NCBI RefSeq assembly: GCF_002744755.1
Contig: NZ_KZ319291.1
Location: 124,001-188,000, forward strand
Length of the DNA stretch: 64,000 nt
Reading direction: 5' to 3'
Source: Leeuwenhoekiella nanhaiensis
Lineage (GTDB): Bacteria; Bacteroidota; Bacteroidia; Flavobacteriales; Flavobacteriaceae
Shown here: positions 56,807 to 64,000 of the stretch, piece by piece
Position numbering within the stretch: the stretch's first letter is position 1
Layout of the letters: the number at the start of each line of letters is the position of its first letter
Notes under the pieces: model-generated
What the model was told of the DNA's origin: nothing
Database searches by the model: none
The model's input: only the letters and a program-made list of their open reading frames with translations
Translations under genes and position numbers: made by a program

Positions 56807-58126
56807 TTAGTTTTTTTGAGCGATTTCCCGCCAGATTTTACCTTTCGGAAACTCGTAATCTTTTAACGAATCGGGTTTCATCGTGATGCTGTAACCCGGT
56901 AACTGTGGCGGCATATACGCACCGTTTTTAATCACTACAGGATCAAAGAAATGCTCGTGCAGGTGATCTACATATTCAATAATGCGATTTTCTAGCGAAC
57001 CGCTTATCGCAATATAATCAATCATCGATAAGTGCTGTACATACTCACACAGACCTACACCACCGGCGTGCGGGCATACCGGAATCTCAAACTTGGCCGC
57101 CATTAGCAATACCGCAAGCACCTCATTTACACCGGCGAGCCTACAGCTGTCTATCTGACAAATCTCAATAGCGCCTGCCTGCATCAGTTGTTTAAAGATC
57201 ACACGGTTTTGACAGTGTTCTCCGGTGGCAACTTTAATAGGAGTAACGGCTTTGGCAATGGCCGCGTGGCCCAAAACATCGTCCGGGCTGGTAGGTTCCT
57301 CAATCCACCAGGGATTGAATTTTTTGAGTTCGGCCATATTTGCGATGGCTTCGGTCACATCCCATTTTTGATTGGCATCCATCATCAGCTTCAGATCGTC
57401 TCCTATTTCTTCCCGAATAATCTGAGCCCGGCGCATATCGTCCTTAAGGTCTTTACCTACCTTGATTTTCATATGCTTAAAACCTTCGGCTTTGGCCTCG
57501 CGGCATAATTTGCGCATTTTCTCATCGCTATAGCCCAGCCAACCCGCAGAGGTGGTGTAGGCCGGGTAGCCCTTTTGAAGCAACGTATCAATACGTTGCT
57601 GCTTGGTGGCTTCCAGCTTTTTAAGCATCTTTATCGCTTCGGCCGGAGTGATTGCATCCGTAATGTAAGTGAAATCAACACATGAGACGAGTTCTTCGGC
57701 ACTCATATCGGCAAGCAATTTCCACAAGGGTTTGTCTTCCGCCTTGGCGTATAAATCCCAAACGGCATTGACCACAGCTCCGGTTGCGAGGTGGATCACT
57801 CCTTTTTCGGGCCCTAACCAGCGTAACTGACTGTCGCCTGTAATCATTTTCCAGAACGTACCCATATTAGCCGTAAAGGAAGCCAGGGATTTGTTGAGAA
57901 TGAGAGGCATTATCGAGTCAATAGCCGCTACACACAGCTCGTTACCGCGGCCTATGGTAAAGGTGAGGCCGTGCCCTTCGAGTCCTTCCTGAGAAGTTTT
58001 TAAAATGACGTAGGCAGCAGAATAATCGGGGTCGGGGTTCATAGCATCTGAGCCATCCAGAAACTGACTGGTGGGAAACCGAACGTCAACAACCTCGTAG
58101 CCGGTAATAATTACCTCTGTTTTCAT
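56807..58126 (-). CDS. L-fuconate dehydratase
   Basis: This is a 439-residue enolase-superfamily enzyme (mandelate racemase subgroup) that dehydrates L-fuconate to 2-keto-3-deoxy-L-fuconate. The diagnostic stretch AYTTSAGWLGYSDEK is present near 189-203. Catalytic residues can be placed: Lys220/Lys222 (MKIKVG), metal ligands Asp250, Glu276 and Glu303, and the Asp326-His353 dyad. Each is two positions later than I recall for the X. campestris enzyme, which supports orthology. It heads the three-gene catabolic operon. Its promoter should lie in the 102 bases before the AraC gene. Confidence 0.94.
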   Translation of the reverse strand: MKTEVIITGYEVVDVRFPTSQFLDGSDAMNPDPDYSAAYVILKTSQEGLEGHGLTFTIGRGNELCVAAIDSIMPLILNKSLASFTANMGTFWKMITGDSQLRWLGPEKGVIHLATGAVVNAVWDLYAKAEDKPLWKLLADMSAEELVSCVDFTYITDAITPAEAIKMLKKLEATKQQRIDTLLQKGYPAYTTSAGWLGYSDEKMRKLCREAKAEGFKHMKIKVGKDLKDDMRRAQIIREEIGDDLKLMMDANQKWDVTEAIANMAELKKFNPWWIEEPTSPDDVLGHAAIAKAVTPIKVATGEHCQNRVIFKQLMQAGAIEICQIDSCRLAGVNEVLAVLLMAAKFEIPVCPHAGGVGLCEYVQHLSMIDYIAISGSLENRIIEYVDHLHEHFFDPVVIKNGAYMPPQLPGYSITMKPDSLKDYEFPKGKIWREIAQKN

Positions 58127-58228
58127 ATTTGAATGATTAAAGTGAACGTTTCAAATGTACCCAGGCTTCATTTTTTTTACCGAGCATTTCTTTACCGATG
58201 CTAATACTTTTTTTGCTTCCTGGTTTGA

Positions 58229-59098
58229 TTAGGACATTTTTGAGTGAATTTCCGCATATTCTTTTGGAGTTTTCCCGGTCACTTTTTTAAACTGCCGGTT
58301 AAAATTAGAAAGACTGTTGTAGCCCGAAGCAAAACCAATTTCGCTTACTCGTTCGTGCGGTTCCATCAATAGTCTGCAGGCGTAGCCTATACGAATCTCA
58401 TTGAGGTAGCGCATCAGGCTTTTTTTGTGAAACTTGCTAAACAACCTGCTAAAGGCCGAAGGATTCATCGGGATAAGTGCTGCCACGTCCTCAAGACTTA
58501 TGCTTTCCCTGAAATTTTTGTAGAGGTATTCATATACCTTGTCAAAATTGCCTGCGCCGGTGTTGTAAGCTTCGCTCAGGTAGCCCGCACCGGTGAGCGG
58601 ATGATGATCTAGCGCGGCAAGTTCTTTTAAAAGCTGAAGCAAACTCAGGCTGCGTTCAAAAGGTTCAAGATGCTTCAGATTTTTGAGCTGCTCAGGCACT
58701 TCTGGCGGAATGCTCTTAAATACAAGTCCACGCTGTGCTGCCTGTAATAATCGGGCAGGAATACGCATTTCGGGTCTGGTGAAAAAATCGGCTCCCAGAA
58801 AATCCTGTTTAAAATGTATAGCGATTGCACGGGCCTGAAGTTCCTCATTTTCCTCCTTAAAATAAACCGGATCGTTGAGCCACATATGCGGCAAATTAGG
58901 ACCCAAAAGTACGAGTTCGCCGGGAGTGAATTTAGCAATCGAATCCCCAATAAAGCGGGTTCCTGTGCTTTCTAATATCAGCACCAGTTCCAGTTCCGGA
59001 TGATAATGCCAGATTTTCAGAAAATGCCGGTCGCGGGTATGATTGATGGTAAAGGAGCAATCGTCGTGGCTTTGCCTGTCGAGTTTGATAAGTTTCAT
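58229..59098 (-). CDS. AraC-family transcriptional regulator (cupin sensor)
   Basis: This is a 289-residue regulator. The N-terminal cupin-like sensor domain occupies about 15-100 (HYHPELELVLILE, then LGPNLPHMW). The C-terminal pair of helix-turn-helix motifs covers about 185-285 (FGYNSLSNFNRQFKKVTG-type: ASGYNSLSNFNRQFKKVTGK). It is probably an activator of the fucose genes on either side and may bind L-fucose or an intermediate. It lies in tandem with a second AraC gene 9 bp upstream. Confidence 0.9.
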   Translation of the reverse strand: MKLIKLDRQSHDDCSFTINHTRDRHFLKIWHYHPELELVLILESTGTRFIGDSIAKFTPGELVLLGPNLPHMWLNDPVYFKEENEELQARAIAIHFKQDFLGADFFTRPEMRIPARLLQAAQRGLVFKSIPPEVPEQLKNLKHLEPFERSLSLLQLLKELAALDHHPLTGAGYLSEAYNTGAGNFDKVYEYLYKNFRESISLEDVAALIPMNPSAFSRLFSKFHKKSLMRYLNEIRIGYACRLLMEPHERVSEIGFASGYNSLSNFNRQFKKVTGKTPKEYAEIHSKMS

Positions 59099-59107
59099 GG
59101 CGGCGGG

Positions 59108-59986
59108 TTAGGTGATTTGCAGGTTCTGTTTTCGGTATGCGCCCGGCGTACTGTTGAGGTGCTTTTTGAAGACTTTGGTGAAATGGGGCAGGTTATTAAA
59201 GCCGGTTTCGATGGCTATGTCCAGCAGAGTTTTGTTTGTTGTCACGATAAGGTATTGGGCGCGTTCGATGCGTTTTTCGTGAATGTAGGCCAAAGGTCGT
59301 TTTCCGGTATGTTCCAAAAATTCCCGTGAAAAATAATCCCGGTTTTGATTGGCTTTTTCGGCGAGTTCGGTAACGGTTATGGCCTGATTTAAATTTAGTT
59401 GAATGTAATTCATTGCATCAAGAACTACGGACGGTATTTTTCGACTTTGATTTTCTGAATAGCGTATCGATTCAATAAATCTCGAAAGCAAAATCAAAAT
59501 GATTCCTTGGGTTTCAAACTGCACCGAAGCTTTCATGTTTCGGTTTAAATTTTGGTATTCCTTGTAAAAATCTTCTTTTTCATAGATTTCCGGATTGTCA
59601 GACCGGTTTATTCCACGACCCGGATTGAGCTTTAGCAATTTTTTAAACAGAATCACATCGGTTTCCAAAGCTTCAAGTTCCATAATTTGCCGGTTGTCTT
59701 TAAAAAGCGCTCCGGTATCTTGTGATTCTTCAAAAAACTGCACAAAATACTGCTGCATATAACCATCGCATTTAAAATCACACAACGTAAAACTGGGAAT
59801 CAGATACAGATAGCCGGGTTTTAGATTTACTTTTTTTGATGGACTTGACAGCGAACCGCTACCGGCCTCGATGTAATAAATGCGGTAATAGGGGCTGATC
59901 ACATTTTTGTAGTTCCATCGGTTTGATAATTCTACGCAGTCAATGTTGAGGAGGGAGAAGGTATGTGTAAAGCGTTTAGAACTCAA
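59108..59986 (-). CDS. AraC-family transcriptional regulator, second copy
   Basis: This is a 292-residue AraC regulator with a divergent N-terminal sensor domain (ISPYYRIYYIEAGSGSL) and a C-terminal double helix-turn-helix at about 190-285 (ETGFNNLPHFTKVFKKHL). It is not a recent duplicate of its neighbour, as the two differ strongly. The start is a TTG at 59984-59986, since there is no suitable in-frame ATG. It is divergent from the GH29 gene and possibly controls it. Confidence 0.88.
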   Translation of the reverse strand: MSSKRFTHTFSLLNIDCVELSNRWNYKNVISPYYRIYYIEAGSGSLSSPSKKVNLKPGYLYLIPSFTLCDFKCDGYMQQYFVQFFEESQDTGALFKDNRQIMELEALETDVILFKKLLKLNPGRGINRSDNPEIYEKEDFYKEYQNLNRNMKASVQFETQGIILILLSRFIESIRYSENQSRKIPSVVLDAMNYIQLNLNQAITVTELAEKANQNRDYFSREFLEHTGKRPLAYIHEKRIERAQYLIVTTNKTLLDIAIETGFNNLPHFTKVFKKHLNSTPGAYRKQNLQIT

Positions 59987-60071
59987 AATTGCCGGTTTAT
60001 GTGAAAGGGTCTATTCTTAAAGAGATAAAAATAAGTCGTTTTTGTATAATTAGATATAAGCAAGCCTAAAA

Positions 60072-60079
60072 TATATTTG
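60072..60079 (+). promoter_or_regulatory. Candidate -7 box of the GH29 operon
   Basis: TATATTTG fits the TAnnTTTG consensus and lies 113 bases before the GH29 ATG. A -33 element at normal spacing is not clear. Confidence 0.4.
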
Positions 60080-60192
60080 AACATTTGCACGTGTAAAATT
60101 CCATTCGAAATCGTTGTAATCACCTAATTTAGATAGAATGAACGCGATTTGAAAGGTAGCCAAAGGCGGAAATATATAACTTTTAAGAGACT

Positions 60193-61836
60193 ATGAAACG
60201 CAGAGATGTTATAAAAATAAGCGCTGCAGCGGCAGCAGGATTGTACCTAAAACCCTGGACTGCCCATGCTAATTATTTGTTTAATAACACGCAGAAGGTC
60301 TTTGAACCTAACTGGGATTCCCTCTCCAAATATCAGGTGCCCGAGTGGTTTCGCGATGCGAAATTCGGCATGTGGGCGCATTGGGGGCCTCAGTGCGAAC
60401 CTGAATCGGGAGACTGGTATGCCCGTGGGATGTATCAGGAAGGCTCCTGGCAATACGATTACCACGTTAAAAAGTATGGGCATCCGTCAAAATTTGGTTT
60501 TAAAGACGTGATCAACGTTTGGAAAGCAGATAAATGGAATCCGCAGGAGCTCGTAGATCTCTATAAAAACGCGGGAGCCAAATATTTTATGGCGATGGCC
60601 AATCATCACGATAACCTCGATTTATGGGATAGCACCTATCAGCCAAACTGGAATTCGGTAAAAATGGGCCCAAAAAAAGATATTATTGCCGGCTGGGAGC
60701 AAGCAGCACGCAAGGCAGGCTTACCTTTTGCGCTAAGTGTTCACGCTGCACATGCATGGAGCTGGTATGAGCCGTCACAACGCGCAGACCAAAACGGACC
60801 TTTAGCCGGTGTTCCTTATGACGGGAATCTTACTGCGGAAGACGGAGCCGGTACCTGGTGGGAAGGTCTGGATCCACAGGAATTGTATGCTCAAAACCAT
60901 CCTTTGAGTGAAGGCAGCCTTGACAACGGGAAAATTCACAGCCAGTGGAACTGGGGCAATGGAGTTACTCCACCCTCAAAAGAATATTGCGAGAAATTCT
61001 ATAACCGTACGATTGATCTGATAGATAAGTTTAATCCAGACCTGTTATACTTCGATGACACCGCGCTGCCGCTGTGGCCGGTAAGCAATGTAGGACTTGA
61101 GATTGCTGCCTATATGTACAATAAGTCCCTCGATAAGAAGGGGAATCCTCAGGCTGTGATAACCGGTAAAATTCTGGATGAGGAACAGCGCAAGGCCCTG
61201 GTTTGGGATATTGAAAAAGGTCAAAGTAATGAGATCGAACCCTTACCCTGGCAGACCGATACCTGCATAGGAAGCTGGCATTACGACCAGGGAATTTATC
61301 GCGATAAACTCTATAAATCGGCCAAACAGGTCATACACAGTCTCATTGACGTGGTAAGCAAAAATGGAAACCTGATGCTGAATATTCCGGTTAAGGGCGA
61401 TGGAAGCATTGATGAGCTCGAGCGGGCTATCGTTGAAGAAATCGGGCTGTGGATGCGTCTTAACGGCGAGAGTATTTACGGCACGCGTCCCTGGAAGATT
61501 TTTGGAGAAGGACCGCAGCAGGCCACTGCAGCTGAACTTTCACATCAGGGCTTTAACGAGGGTAAAGGCAAGCCTTATTCGTCTTCCGATTTTAGGTTTG
61601 TAACCAAAGGGGATAGACTCTATGCGACCGTTATGAGCTGGCCCGAAAACGGCAAAGTGCTTATCAACGCATTGCGTTCAGATTCTCCTTACCTAAGCAA
61701 ATCCATCAAAAAGGTGAAGCTCGTGAGTACCGGTAAAAAATTAAAATTTAAGCAAAACGCTGAGGGACTTGAAGTGTATTTTCCGCAGGTAAAACCTTCT
61801 GTTTCCTATGCTAATGCTTTAGAAATCAAATACTAG
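60193..61836 (+). CDS. Glycoside hydrolase family 29 alpha-L-fucosidase
   Basis: This is a 547-residue fucosidase. It opens with a twin-arginine-like signal (MKRRDVIKISAAAAAGLYL), so export through Tat is likely. The barrel begins YQVPEWFRDAKFGMWAHWG, the family's typical opening. MANHHDNLDLWDS follows, and the nucleophile Asp is in DLLYFDDTALPLW near residue 285. NGNLMLNIPVKGDGS marks the end of the barrel. GH29 enzymes retain configuration and cleave alpha-1,3/4/6-linked fucose, complementing GH95. It heads a plus-strand operon of fucose-oxidising genes. Confidence 0.94.
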   Translation: MKRRDVIKISAAAAAGLYLKPWTAHANYLFNNTQKVFEPNWDSLSKYQVPEWFRDAKFGMWAHWGPQCEPESGDWYARGMYQEGSWQYDYHVKKYGHPSKFGFKDVINVWKADKWNPQELVDLYKNAGAKYFMAMANHHDNLDLWDSTYQPNWNSVKMGPKKDIIAGWEQAARKAGLPFALSVHAAHAWSWYEPSQRADQNGPLAGVPYDGNLTAEDGAGTWWEGLDPQELYAQNHPLSEGSLDNGKIHSQWNWGNGVTPPSKEYCEKFYNRTIDLIDKFNPDLLYFDDTALPLWPVSNVGLEIAAYMYNKSLDKKGNPQAVITGKILDEEQRKALVWDIEKGQSNEIEPLPWQTDTCIGSWHYDQGIYRDKLYKSAKQVIHSLIDVVSKNGNLMLNIPVKGDGSIDELERAIVEEIGLWMRLNGESIYGTRPWKIFGEGPQQATAAELSHQGFNEGKGKPYSSSDFRFVTKGDRLYATVMSWPENGKVLINALRSDSPYLSKSIKKVKLVSTGKKLKFKQNAEGLEVYFPQVKPSVSYANALEIKY

Positions 61837-61849
61837 ATTAAAAGATACT

Positions 61850-62866
61850 ATGAATTATATAGTTTGTGAAGAACCCGGAACCTTTTTATTAAAAGAACAG
61901 GATATTCCGAAGCCTAAAGCGGGAGAGTCGCTGCTGCGCATCCGTAAAATAGGTATTTGCGGTACTGATATTCACGCCTTTGGCGGAACCCAGCCGTACT
62001 TTAATTACCCGAGAGTTTTAGGTCACGAGCTTGCCGCAGAATATGTGGAAGGCAGCGCTGCGGGTTTTAATACAGGGGATGCAGTGAGTTTTATTCCGTA
62101 TTTCAACTGCGGAAGTTGTGTCGCCTGCCGCAATGGGCTGACCAATTGTTGTACCTCGATCAAGGTTTTTGGAGTACATATTGACGGCGGTATGGCTGAG
62201 TATGTAGTTGTACCTGATGGGTATCTGTTGCACGGTGAAGGTCTTGATTTTGATGAGCTCGCGCTGGTTGAGCCTCTGGCCATTGCTGCTCACGGAGTGC
62301 GAAGGGCAGGAGTGCGTGAGGGAGAGACGGTTTTGGTAATGGGAGCAGGCCCTATTGGTATTGGCCTGATTCAGTTTGCACAGCAGGCAGGAGCACAAGT
62401 CATTGCCCTTGATGTCAACGAGCATCGCCTTGATTTTTGTAAAGATGAATTGGGTGTCTGGCAGACTTTAAACCCGATGAAGGCTGATGTTATAGAGCGT
62501 TTGGCAGAAATTACAAACGGCGATATGCCTACCGTAATCATTGATGCAACCGGTAATCGCAATGTGATGAACAGCGCATTTCAATATCTGGCCCACGGTG
62601 GTCGCTATGTTTTAGTAGGCTTACAAAAAGGGGAGTTGAGCTTTAGCCATCCCGAGTTTCACAAGCGGGAATCTACCCTGATGAGTAGCCGCAATGCTAC
62701 CCGTGAAGATTTTCAGTATGTCATTGAAAGTATCAAGAGCGGTACCATCAACCCGAAAAAGTACATCACACACCGTATCGCTTTTAAAGATTTGCCATTG
62801 GGCTTTGAGGCTTTATTGGCTCCTGAAAATAACGTGATTAAAGCATTGGTTGAGATCAATGACTAA
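61850..62866 (+). CDS. Zinc-dependent medium-chain dehydrogenase
   Basis: This is a 338-residue zinc alcohol dehydrogenase of the threonine/sorbitol/L-galactonate dehydrogenase type. Catalytic zinc ligands are in GICGTDIHAF and GHELAAEYVE. The structural zinc cysteines are in FNCGSCVACRNGLTNCC, and the NAD-binding motif MGAGPIGIG is near residue 165. In this operon it might oxidise L-fucose, L-galactose or an aldonate. An SDR at the window's end is the alternative L-fucose dehydrogenase, so its exact job is open. It is 13 bp after GH29. Confidence 0.88.
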   Translation: MNYIVCEEPGTFLLKEQDIPKPKAGESLLRIRKIGICGTDIHAFGGTQPYFNYPRVLGHELAAEYVEGSAAGFNTGDAVSFIPYFNCGSCVACRNGLTNCCTSIKVFGVHIDGGMAEYVVVPDGYLLHGEGLDFDELALVEPLAIAAHGVRRAGVREGETVLVMGAGPIGIGLIQFAQQAGAQVIALDVNEHRLDFCKDELGVWQTLNPMKADVIERLAEITNGDMPTVIIDATGNRNVMNSAFQYLAHGGRYVLVGLQKGELSFSHPEFHKRESTLMSSRNATREDFQYVIESIKSGTINPKKYITHRIAFKDLPLGFEALLAPENNVIKALVEIND

Positions 62867-62875
62867 CTTAGCAAT

Positions 62876-63703
62876 ATGATCATAGACACGCATCAACATT
62901 TTTGGCAATACAATCCGGTCAAGCACAGCTGGATTGATGACGAGATGGCTGTGATACGCCGTGATTTTATGCCTCAGGATTTACAACCCGTTTATGAGGA
63001 ACACAATATCACCGGCTGTATCGCTGTACAGGCCGATCAAACTCTTGAGGAAAATACGTTTTTACTGAATCTTGCTTCTGACTATGATTTCATTAAAGGT
63101 GTAATAGGTTGGGTTGATTTTCAAAGTGACAGCGTTCAGGCTGATCTTGATTATTATGCCGAAATGCCTCTGATGAAAGGCTATCGGCATGTCGTGCAGG
63201 CCGAGGCTGACAACTCTTTTTTACTGCGAAACGCTTTTTTAAACGGAATCTCAAAGCTGAAAAATACCGGAGCGGTGTATGAAATTCTTGTTTTTTCGCA
63301 TCAGCTTCCGGCAGTGCTCGAATTTGTAAAGCTTTTTCCCGAGCAGCAATTTGTGATCGACCACATCGCAAAGCCCTACATCAAACAAGGCTATATTGAT
63401 TCGTGGGCCTTGCTGATGAAAGCCATTGGCAGTTATGAAAACGTAAGCTGCAAAATATCAGGAATGATTACCGAAGCCGATTATAAAAGCTGGAAAACTA
63501 CAGACCTAATGCCGTATATGAACGTGGTTTTGGAGGCTTTTGGTCCCAATCGAATCCTTTACGGTTCAGACTGGCCGGTATGCCTCGTTGCCGGGAATTA
63601 TGCTCAGGTTCTTAATGTAGCCAAAGCCTTTTCAGGTCAACTTTCTAAAGATGAACAAGAACTTTTTTTCTATAAAAATGCTCAGCGCATTTATACATTA
63701 TAA
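62876..63703 (+). CDS. Amidohydrolase, probable L-fucono-1,5-lactonase
   Basis: This is a 275-residue amidohydrolase-2 family enzyme. The HxH metal motif is in IDTHQHFWQYNP at the N-terminus. FVIDHIAKPYI carries the next His, and the barrel-end Asp is in YGSDWPV near residue 235. Members beside L-fuconate dehydratase hydrolyse L-fuconolactone to L-fuconate, the step between L-fucose dehydrogenase and the dehydratase. It lies 9 bp after the zinc dehydrogenase and 3 bp before the next SDR gene. Confidence 0.88.
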   Translation: MIIDTHQHFWQYNPVKHSWIDDEMAVIRRDFMPQDLQPVYEEHNITGCIAVQADQTLEENTFLLNLASDYDFIKGVIGWVDFQSDSVQADLDYYAEMPLMKGYRHVVQAEADNSFLLRNAFLNGISKLKNTGAVYEILVFSHQLPAVLEFVKLFPEQQFVIDHIAKPYIKQGYIDSWALLMKAIGSYENVSCKISGMITEADYKSWKTTDLMPYMNVVLEAFGPNRILYGSDWPVCLVAGNYAQVLNVAKAFSGQLSKDEQELFFYKNAQRIYTL

Positions 63704-63706
63704 TTC

Positions 63707-64000
63707 ATGAATTTAAATTTAAAAGATAAAATCGTTGTGGTAACCGGTTCTGCCGGAATGCCCGGAAGTATAGGTCATACCATCATTTTCGCACTTGCGG
63801 AAGAAGGTGCAATTCCGGTTTTGTTAGACCGAAATGCCCGTGGTTTTGAGTACGAAGCCCAGTTGCGGGAACAAGGATTGGATAGTACATTCTATCAAAC
63901 CGATCTTTCCGACGCGGAACAAATAAAAAACTCTGTAGAGCAACTTTCGGCTAAATATGGGCGAATAGATGCTATTATCAATAATGTGGGCGTAAATGAC
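63707..64000 (+). CDS. SDR oxidoreductase, 3' end outside window (possible L-fucose dehydrogenase)
   Basis: The frame opens at ATG 63707 and runs off the window after 98 codons. It starts MNLNLKDKIVVVTGSAGMPG, a slightly unusual cofactor motif, and reaches the NNVG motif (usually NNAG). It is clearly a short-chain dehydrogenase. Given the fuconolactonase and dehydratase nearby, L-fucose dehydrogenase, which makes L-fuconolactone, is a good candidate. The active-site Tyr-Lys lies beyond the window, so this cannot be checked here. Confidence 0.8.
   Translation, partial: MNLNLKDKIVVVTGSAGMPGSIGHTIIFALAEEGAIPVLLDRNARGFEYEAQLREQGLDSTFYQTDLSDAEQIKNSVEQLSAKYGRIDAIINNVGVND

Overview
The window reads as a piece of chromosome from a marine-type member of the Bacteroidota, most likely family Flavobacteriaceae. 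The evidence is a SusC/SusD pair, lipoproteins with Bacteroidota-style lipoboxes, carboxypeptidase-regulatory-like domains, -7 boxes of the TAnnTTTG type, frequent TTG starts with no clear Shine-Dalgarno sequence, and a moderately AT-rich base composition (judged by eye). I saw no rRNA, tRNA, CRISPR array, insertion sequence or prophage. Species cannot be named from the sequence alone.

Positions 1-20500 are mostly housekeeping genes: a 5'-truncated dicarboxylate/amino-acid symporter, a secreted lamin-tail protein, a type II haloacid-dehalogenase-like protein, a MuiA/DUF4139 protein carrying a SusC-like insert, a DCC thiol oxidoreductase, a MutS2 without its Smr nuclease domain, uracil-DNA glycosylase, a signal-less solute-binding-like protein beside polyphosphate kinase, an operon of 2OG-oxygenase, SUI1, DUF1835 and nucleoside phosphorylase genes, a fused E1 dehydrogenase, and three small envelope genes including a 52-residue DUF1328 protein.

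Positions 20575-24273 hold a compact four-gene operon: FAD oxidoreductase, methyltransferase, type III polyketide synthase and a FabI-like reductase. All its junctions overlap. It is probably a biosynthetic cluster for a small aromatic or phenolic-lipid product. A threonine aldolase follows. Positions 25567-32387 encode transglutaminase/DUF2126, a fused circularly permuted ATP-grasp/alpha-E protein, and a second transglutaminase. This is a predicted peptide-ligation/cleavage system whose product is unknown.

Positions 33870-38646 are a xylose module: xylA, xylB, a Nudix-fold regulator and a GH43 enzyme. Two copies of a 23-bp palindrome, one before each transcription unit, are probable operators.

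Positions 38734-64000 form a large glycan-utilisation region. One operon encodes GH28, an SSS symporter, inositol oxygenase, GH89, an HGSNAT-like acetyltransferase and GH95, with a divergent FadR-type GntR regulator. SusC/SusD follow. The rest is a near-complete oxidative L-fucose pathway: FAH-type hydrolase, KDF dehydrogenase, L-fuconate dehydratase, two AraC regulators, GH29 fucosidase, a zinc dehydrogenase, L-fuconolactonase and the start of an SDR that may be L-fucose dehydrogenase. A shared 15-bp palindrome links the GH28 operon to susC. The combination suggests a glycan carrying fucose, alpha-glucosamine, uronic acid and possibly inositol.
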